11,379 nt of DNA from Acidobacteriota bacterium (GTDB taxonomy: Bacteria > Acidobacteriota > Terriglobia > Bryobacterales > Bryobacteraceae). The notes under the pieces were generated by a model. That model did no database searches. It was not told the DNA's origin and saw nothing but the letters and a program-made list of their open reading frames with translations. The stretch is from NCBI GenBank assembly GCA_003223065.1, contig QHXU01000148.1:1-11379 (forward strand), in the 5' to 3' direction. A program made the position numbers and the translations under genes. The stretch's first letter is position 1, and each line of letters starts with the position of its first letter. Below, in pieces: positions 7,081 to 11,379 of this stretch.

Positions 7081-7913
7081 GTTTCGAGCGCCGCCAGCAC
7101 GCCGCGCATGTACCCGAAGCTGCGGTCCATAGCGGGCACGGGATCGTCCTCGTCGACCTCGTATTCGAGCATTACGCCGCCCTGATAATTCATTTTCCTG
7201 AGCTCGCGGAAAATCGCGACGACCGGCATTCGCCCATCGCCGACCGGCACCCTGGCCTCGTTCCTGCTGAAATCGCTCAGATCCTTCATATGCATATCGA
7301 GCAGGCGGGGGCCCGCTTCGCGAATGGCGGCCACAACATCGACTCCCGTGCGGGCCGTGTGGCCGACGTCGATGCAAAGGCCGCAACGCGGGTCCATGTT
7401 CTTGACGATCGCGAGCACGCTCTGCGGCGTGGGGAAGTGTTTGTCTTCAGGACCGTGGTTGTGGACCGCGATCTTGATGTCGAATTCCTTTACATACTTC
7501 TCCATCTTGGGAAGCGTGGCGGCGGTGGGCGCGCAGACGATCAGAGGCATGCCGGCCGCCCTGGCGTATTCAAACTTCGCGCGGATGTCAGCTTCATCAT
7601 CCTTCTGAAAGGAAATGTTGCCGCCGCCGAGCACCGTCAGTCCCGCATCCTTAAACTGCTTACGGGCTTTGTCGATGTCCTTGGCGCTGGCGTTGAGCGG
7701 CAGGTGAACGTCCTTGATGTTGATATAGGAAACGTTCAAGCGCTTCGTCATGCGAATGGCGATCCTGCGGCTGAACTCGCGGAAGGAATAGCTCGCGACG
7801 CCGAGCTTGAAGCCGGCCTGCGGCTCCACGCCGGGCTCCGGCGGCTCAGCGAACGCTGGCGCGAGGCCGGCGCCGATCGCGCCGCCCAAAAACCCTCGTC
7901 TGGATGTGCTCAT
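7077..7913 (-). CDS. Tat-exported sugar phosphate isomerase/epimerase-like TIM-barrel protein
   Basis: A 278-residue protein of the xylose-isomerase-like AP-endonuclease-2 TIM-barrel superfamily. The N-terminus is a twin-arginine signal: SRRGFLGG at 4-11, a short hydrophobic core, and a likely cleavage after AFA (residue 22), so the protein should reach the periplasm folded with its metal. The barrel begins at FKLGVASYSF (35-44). Candidate metal ligands at strand ends are H151 or H153 in VHNHG, D182 and H185 in IDVGH, H208 in DMHMKD and E250 in LEYE. Many relatives have a glutamate where H151 stands. The substrate is not deducible; ketose or inositol-derivative isomerases and epimerases are the nearest characterised types. 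A strong ribosome binding site precedes the ATG. It is divergent from the methyltransferase gene. Confidence 0.88.
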   Translation of the reverse strand: MSTSRRGFLGGAIGAGLAPAFAEPPEPGVEPQAGFKLGVASYSFREFSRRIAIRMTKRLNVSYINIKDVHLPLNASAKDIDKARKQFKDAGLTVLGGGNISFQKDDEADIRAKFEYARAAGMPLIVCAPTAATLPKMEKYVKEFDIKIAVHNHGPEDKHFPTPQSVLAIVKNMDPRCGLCIDVGHTARTGVDVVAAIREAGPRLLDMHMKDLSDFSRNEARVPVGDGRMPVVAIFRELRKMNYQGGVMLEYEVDEDDPVPAMDRSFGYMRGVLAALET

Positions 7914-7914
7914 A

Positions 7915-7923
7915 GATCACCTC
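7915..7923 (-). promoter_or_regulatory. Strong ribosome binding site of the Tat-exported isomerase gene
   Basis: On the minus strand GAGGTGATC lies directly before TATG, an extended match to the anti-Shine-Dalgarno complement. It fixes the start of the isomerase gene at 7913, placing the twin-arginine motif at residues 5-6. Confidence 0.75.
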
Positions 7924-7932
7924 AGCCAACGA

Positions 7933-7939
7933 TATGATA
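7933..7939. promoter_or_regulatory. Overlapping divergent -10-like elements between isomerase and methyltransferase genes
   Basis: TATGAT at 7933-7938 on the plus strand and TATCAT at 7939-7934 on the minus strand each match the -10 consensus at five of six positions. The minus-strand copy is 20 bases from the isomerase ATG, leaving room for its ribosome binding site. The plus-strand copy is about 50 bases before the methyltransferase ATG. No clear -35 boxes are seen. Confidence 0.35.
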
Positions 7940-7974
7940 CATCCCTTGAGGAGGCCGCGGCCACGAACCGGAAC

Positions 7975-7988
7975 GGAGCTCGAGCTCC
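7975..7988. repeat. Perfect 14-base palindrome over the methyltransferase ribosome binding site
   Basis: GGAGCTCGAGCTCC is a perfect palindrome ending one base before the ATG at 7990. Its left end GGAG is the likely Shine-Dalgarno element. As RNA it could fold into a five-pair G+C-rich stem with a UCGA loop that hides the ribosome binding site; as DNA it could be a dimeric repressor site. The structure is seen directly; the role is inferred. Confidence 0.5.
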
Positions 7989-7989
7989 C

Positions 7990-9381
7990 ATGAATCCGTA
8001 CGATCGCGTCGCGTACCCCAACCGTCCTTACCCGAACACGCATCCCGATCATCTTGCTGTGGTGGCGCGGCTGCGCGGCATCGACGCCGCGCCGGTGGAG
8101 CGCGCGCGCGTGCTCGAACTCGGTGCGAGCGAGGGCGGGAACCTCATTCCCATGGCCCTGACGCTTCCCCGGGCCGAATTCACCGGCATCGATCTGGCGG
8201 CTGAGCCGGTCGAGCGCGGGCGCCAGGTAATTCGAAATCTGGGACTGCAGAATGTGCGGCTGCTGAACATCGATTTGCTCGACGTCGACGCCTCATTCGG
8301 CAAGTTCGATTACGTGATCGCGCATGGCCTGTATGCCTGGACGCCGCCTAAGGTTCGGGACAAGCTGCTCGCAATCGCTCGGGAAAACCTGAATCCGGCG
8401 GGCGTGGCGTTTGTAAGCTACAACGCGTATCCAGGCGGACACCTGCGAATGCTGCTGCGGGAGATGATGCTGTACCACGCAGGCGGGTTCGAAGACCCGC
8501 GGGAACGGCTGGAGCAGGCTCGCGCCGTGATGCAACTGGTGGCCCGCGGGCGGCCGAACGCGGATGCTTTCGACGCCGCCGTCGCCGCCGAAGCGGCCGA
8601 AGCGCTGGCTCGCGATGATGGCTCGCTGTATCACGACTATCTCGCTGAGAATTACGAGCCAGCATATTTCCACCAGTTCATCGCCCACGCCGACCGCCAC
8701 GGACTACAGTATCTGGACGAGGCGAGCGTTCGGGACGCCGCCAACCTTAAGCTCAGCCCCGAGGCGGTTGCGGTGGCCGCCCAGGCCGCCGGCGGCGACC
8801 GGATCGTCGAGGAGCAGTATCTTGATCTGTTGCGGCTGCGCCGTTTCCGGCAGTCGCTCCTGTGTCACGCCGGTGCGCCGGTCGCGGCGCGATTGCAGAC
8901 CGAACGCGCCGTGGGAATGCTGGCGGCAACAAGCGCGGCCGAAACCGCTGAGGGGGAGTTCTCCCATCCGAACAGCGTGCGAATCAAAACCAATCACGCG
9001 CTCACACTTATGTTCCTTCGGCGGATGATTGCGGGCTGGCCGCAAGAAGAACGCGTGGAGGCGGATACGGCAGAGATGGCGCTGCAGCTTTTTCAGAACG
9101 GGATGATCGAGCTGCACACCGTTCCGGGCGTGGCGGTGCGAGCCGGTGAGAAGCCGCGGGCGAGCCCGTTAGTGCGCCTTCAGGCTTCGCGCGGGGATTC
9201 AAGCGTCAGCACGCTGCGGCATCGCGCGCTCACGATCGAAGGCGACCCCGCCCGCCGGTTTATCGCGCTGCTCGACGGGACGCGCGACCGGACGACGCTC
9301 GCTCGAGAGATGGATTGTTCGCGCGAGGAGATCGATGCGCGGCTCGAGTCGTTGGCGCGCCGCGCGGTATTGCTTGCGTAG
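7990..9381 (+). CDS. Class I SAM-dependent methyltransferase with PKMT-type regulatory domain
   Basis: A 463-residue protein. Residues 1-150 are a Rossmann methyltransferase: a PYDRVAYPNRPYPNTHPD lead-in, the SAM-binding VLELGASEGGNLIPMA (41-56), acidic D68 in FTGIDLA, FDYVIAHGLYAW (106-117) and VSYNAYPGG (142-150). The middle part, with YHDYLAENYEPAYFHQF (214-230), matches the methyltransferase regulatory domain found in rickettsial protein lysine methyltransferases. The C-terminal part (about 330-463) looks like a winged-helix or similar small domain. Known relatives methylate lysines of outer membrane proteins, but the target here is unknown. The frame is open upstream to 7807, yet that extension would run antisense through the signal peptide of the opposing isomerase gene, and the conserved N-terminus begins right at this ATG. 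The ribosome binding site GGAG is 11 bases away, inside a palindrome. Confidence 0.88.
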   Translation: MNPYDRVAYPNRPYPNTHPDHLAVVARLRGIDAAPVERARVLELGASEGGNLIPMALTLPRAEFTGIDLAAEPVERGRQVIRNLGLQNVRLLNIDLLDVDASFGKFDYVIAHGLYAWTPPKVRDKLLAIARENLNPAGVAFVSYNAYPGGHLRMLLREMMLYHAGGFEDPRERLEQARAVMQLVARGRPNADAFDAAVAAEAAEALARDDGSLYHDYLAENYEPAYFHQFIAHADRHGLQYLDEASVRDAANLKLSPEAVAVAAQAAGGDRIVEEQYLDLLRLRRFRQSLLCHAGAPVAARLQTERAVGMLAATSAAETAEGEFSHPNSVRIKTNHALTLMFLRRMIAGWPQEERVEADTAEMALQLFQNGMIELHTVPGVAVRAGEKPRASPLVRLQASRGDSSVSTLRHRALTIEGDPARRFIALLDGTRDRTTLAREMDCSREEIDARLESLARRAVLLA

Positions 9382-9382
9382 A

Positions 9383-9859
9383 TTAATGCGGCTTGTAGTA
9401 GAGCACCATTCCGGCGCCCAGCGGCACCAGCCCCATCCCGATCCACAGGAGCGGGCTGACATCGCCTTTCGGCGGATTCAAGTACATCGAGTAGAGCACG
9501 TTGATGACGGGCGCGCCTCCGAACACGAGCGGCATTACATAGGCGGGTTCACCGCTGTTCTTCATCGCCCAAATGATGCAAATGGCTCCGATCGCGCCCA
9601 GCGCGCCGCCGATGGTCGCCGCGACGACGCCCGCCTGCTTCCATCCCGTAAGACCGCTCGAGCCCAGCGTCCCGACCGGCACCAGGACACCGATCAGAAA
9701 ATACGCCAATCCCACGCACAGCAAAACCTTGAGCGGATTTCCGAGGCCTACATGGCCCTTCTGTATCATCGGCCCGTAAAAGCCCCAGGAAAGCGCCGCG
9801 CCCAGCGCGAAGATCACCCACACCATGGATTTTTTCCTCACAGGAGTTTGAGTTTGCAT
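9383..9859 (-). CDS. Half-size DMT/EamA-like integral membrane protein, five predicted helices
   Basis: A 158-residue inner-membrane protein. Hydrophobic segments lie at about 12-30, 43-63, 75-98, 106-127 and 135-155. This five-helix layout, with the Gly-rich GGALGAIGAICIIWAMKNSG around helix 3 and PLVFGGAPVINVLYS in helix 4, resembles one half of a ten-helix drug/metabolite transporter of the EamA or RhaT type. It would have to act as a dimer or with a partner. The substrate is unknown. A second start at 9826 (codon 12) has a good ribosome binding site, and would remove the basic segment VRKK; I keep the longer form but the shorter is quite possible. The gene follows the TonB-dependent receptor by 19 bases on the same strand, so they may be co-transcribed. 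Its stop is one base from that of the methyltransferase gene. Confidence 0.78.
   Translation of the reverse strand: MQTQTPVRKKSMVWVIFALGAALSWGFYGPMIQKGHVGLGNPLKVLLCVGLAYFLIGVLVPVGTLGSSGLTGWKQAGVVAATIGGALGAIGAICIIWAMKNSGEPAYVMPLVFGGAPVINVLYSMYLNPPKGDVSPLLWIGMGLVPLGAGMVLYYKPH
9836..9839 (-). promoter_or_regulatory. Possible ribosome binding site supporting the shorter start of the DMT-like gene
   Basis: GAGG on the minus strand, within GTGAGGAAAA, lies nine bases before the in-frame ATG at 9826. The ATG at 9859 has no comparable element. This favours a 147-residue product. Confidence 0.4.
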
Positions 9860-9878
9860 ATCTACAAACCGCTTTACT

Positions 9879-11378
9879 CTAAAATGATATCCGCAATCCC
9901 AGCTGAATCTGCCGCGACGACGTCAGGGTTGCGCGCGCCCGGCCAAGCGTACTAAGCGGGTTCTCATTATCCGCCGAACCTGCAAATGCAAGCAACGCGG
10001 GGGGCGCCAATTCGAGATTTGCGCGGTTAAACAGATTGAACGCTTCCACGCGGAACTGGAGAGCGGCGCGTTCATTCAGCCTGGTGAGAGGCGTATTCTT
10101 GCTCAGCGAAAAGTCCACTGTCCTCAGGTTGGGGCCGATCAAGGCATTGCGTCCCTCCGTACCGAGCTGGCCCGCCGGCTGCAAGACGAATGCGGCCGGA
10201 TTGAACCACTGGTCCGGCCTGCCGAGAACGGCGCTCTCGTACGTGAATCCGGGCGCGATGCTCGGGCGATCGGAGCCAATCCCCGGACCGAGCGACGGCG
10301 CCCACTTCGAGCGCGAGCGGTTGTTCTGCACAAATACCGTCACGGGGTTGCCGCTACGCACATTCGAGATCGCGGAAACCTGCCAGCCCTTCACGGCCCA
10401 GTTTCCGCCACCGGGAAACTGATAAGTGAGATTCATCACCCAGTTGTGCTTGGCCTGGAAATCGGAAAGCCCCTTGTTGTAATGGAATCCGGGAAGCTCC
10501 GGCATGGCCGAGGTCGTATCGTTGATCGCATCGGAGAAGAAAGTCGACGCCTGAGTCGTGTCTATGCTGCGCGCGAAGGTGTAGGACGATTGCGCGATGA
10601 ATCCCTTGGCCAGGCGTTTGCGGATCTCCAGAATGCCGGATTCATACCAGGAGTTGCCATCGCTGGTCTTGGCTTCAATCGTGGTGAACGCAGAGTTCGG
10701 ACGCGGCGCAGTGGCGGAATAGAAATAAGTGCCGTCCGCCAGGCGGGCCGGAACCGCCGCGTTGATGTCACCAGAGCGGAGTAGATGCACGCCGCGCGAC
10801 CCGGCGTAGCCCAGTGTGATCACCGTATCGGCCCACAGGGTGTGCTGAATACTCGCGTTCCACACGTGCACGTTCGGATTCCTCAAATCCCACTGCACGG
10901 GCCGGATTGTGTTAGTAGCGGCGGCGTTGAACGGCGGCGACGGAAATGTCGGACTCGCGATGACGGCACGCGGCGTGGCCGGCGGATTGGTTACCGTGAC
11001 GATCAGGTTTTGCTGATTGTTGGTGTTGAAATACCATCCATATCCGGCGCGCACGCTGGTCCGGCCGCTGCCGAAGGGATCCCACGCCAGGCCGACCCGG
11101 GGCGAGAGGTTCTTGCGCGTCGGGTTCTGATAAAGCTGGCCGACGGTTGGAGCATGATCGCTGAAATTGATCAGCGCAGAATCCCGGCCATATATGTCGA
11201 CCGGGGTGGTAGTAGTCTCGTAACGCAGGCCGTAGTTCACCGTCAGGCGCGAGGTGAGCTTTAACGTGTCCTGCGCGTAGACGGCGAACAGCGTGAAGCG
11301 CCAATAACGGTCGAGCGCGCCGCCCGGCGACAAGCCGACAAAGCGCGCCGGCGCGCCTCTCAGAAAGTCGCCGAGGCC
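9879..11378 (-). CDS. Oar-like TonB-dependent receptor, C-terminal beta-barrel (5' end outside the window)
   Basis: The last 499 residues of a large outer-membrane receptor. The frame is open to the window edge, so the plug and any carboxypeptidase-regulatory-like N-terminal domain lie outside and cannot be checked. The visible part is beta-barrel: FTLFAVYAQDTLKLTSRLTVNYGLRYE is the classic Oar-type strand pair, followed by SPRVGLAWDPFG and VRAGYGWYFN. Alternating hydrophobic strands and Asn/Tyr-rich loops continue to the end. The C-terminus QIQLGLRISF ends in phenylalanine, as outer membrane proteins need for BAM-mediated assembly. Oar-like receptors are greatly expanded in Acidobacteria and are thought to import large substrates, but no substrate can be assigned. 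The internal TTG at 11333 is not the real start, since clear barrel sequence (LGDFLRGAPARFVG) continues upstream of it. Confidence 0.92.
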   Translation of the reverse strand, partial: GLGDFLRGAPARFVGLSPGGALDRYWRFTLFAVYAQDTLKLTSRLTVNYGLRYETTTTPVDIYGRDSALINFSDHAPTVGQLYQNPTRKNLSPRVGLAWDPFGSGRTSVRAGYGWYFNTNNQQNLIVTVTNPPATPRAVIASPTFPSPPFNAAATNTIRPVQWDLRNPNVHVWNASIQHTLWADTVITLGYAGSRGVHLLRSGDINAAVPARLADGTYFYSATAPRPNSAFTTIEAKTSDGNSWYESGILEIRKRLAKGFIAQSSYTFARSIDTTQASTFFSDAINDTTSAMPELPGFHYNKGLSDFQAKHNWVMNLTYQFPGGGNWAVKGWQVSAISNVRSGNPVTVFVQNNRSRSKWAPSLGPGIGSDRPSIAPGFTYESAVLGRPDQWFNPAAFVLQPAGQLGTEGRNALIGPNLRTVDFSLSKNTPLTRLNERAALQFRVEAFNLFNRANLELAPPALLAFAGSADNENPLSTLGRARATLTSSRQIQLGLRISF

Positions 11379-11379
11379 G

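Noticed and set aside
6525..7937. A 470-codon open frame on the plus strand spanning the kinase and isomerase genes
   Set aside because: It crosses two well-supported genes in other frames and its composition (Arg, Ala, Gly, His rich) is that of a shadow frame.
7946..7954. TTGAGGAGG as ribosome binding site for the methyltransferase
   Set aside because: The nearest in-frame start codon is about 35 bases downstream, too far for normal initiation; it may be unrelated.
7807..7989. Upstream extension of the methyltransferase frame by 61 codons
   Set aside because: It would lie antisense to the signal peptide of the isomerase gene, lacks a ribosome binding site, and the conserved methyltransferase N-terminus begins at 7990.
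11343..11356. Perfect palindrome GCGCGCCGGCGCGC
   Set aside because: It sits inside the receptor coding sequence and is low-complexity G+C alternation, expected by chance in such DNA.

Overview
The window is a G+C-rich, gene-dense bacterial chromosome segment. It most resembles an acidobacterium of the Solibacter/Bryobacter type. That is an inference from an Oar-like TonB-dependent receptor, a Tat-exported sugar-phosphate-isomerase-like protein, a small four-cysteine protein next to hemL, and a cysteine desulfurase/MnmA pair. No rRNA, tRNA, CRISPR array, insertion sequence or phage gene was seen. No gene-free stretch exceeds about 80 bases.

Layout. (1) 2-614, plus: the 3' end of hemL (tetrapyrrole synthesis), then a 70-residue four-cysteine protein whose start lies inside hemL. 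(2) 605-1399, minus: a SAM hydroxide adenosyltransferase of the DUF62 family. (3) 1417-4503, plus: a three-gene unit with overlapping ends, made of a cysteine desulfurase, the tRNA 2-thiouridylase MnmA and an LpxL/HtrB-type acyltransferase. (4) 4497-6575, minus: an RNase R/RNase II-type exoribonuclease without an N-terminal helix-turn-helix domain. (5) 6598-7080, plus: a COG1839 adenosine-specific kinase. (6) 7077-7913, minus: a Tat-exported TIM-barrel isomerase-like protein. (7) 7990-9381, plus: a PKMT-type SAM-dependent methyltransferase with a regulatory domain. (8) 9383-9859, minus: a five-helix half-size DMT-like membrane protein. (9) 9879-11378, minus: the C-terminal barrel of an Oar-like TonB-dependent receptor, running off the window.

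How the genes may work together. The desulfurase and MnmA form a clear pathway: the first supplies persulfide sulfur for thiolation of tRNA wobble uridine. A looser theme is SAM and adenosine turnover. The DUF62 enzyme splits SAM to adenosine plus methionine, the COG1839 protein is predicted to phosphorylate adenosine, and the methyltransferase consumes SAM. The last two genes, in transcription order receptor then membrane protein, are 19 bases apart and could form an outer-plus-inner-membrane uptake pair.

The layout is extremely compact. Convergent genes overlap at their stop codons or nearly touch, and two divergent pairs have start codons only 17 and 22 bases apart. Promoters must therefore sit within or against coding sequence. 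I see no strong evidence for a wholly new multi-gene system. The best leads are the four-cysteine protein, the possible SAM/adenosine recycling pair, the three-cysteine MnmA, and a perfect palindrome over the methyltransferase ribosome binding site.
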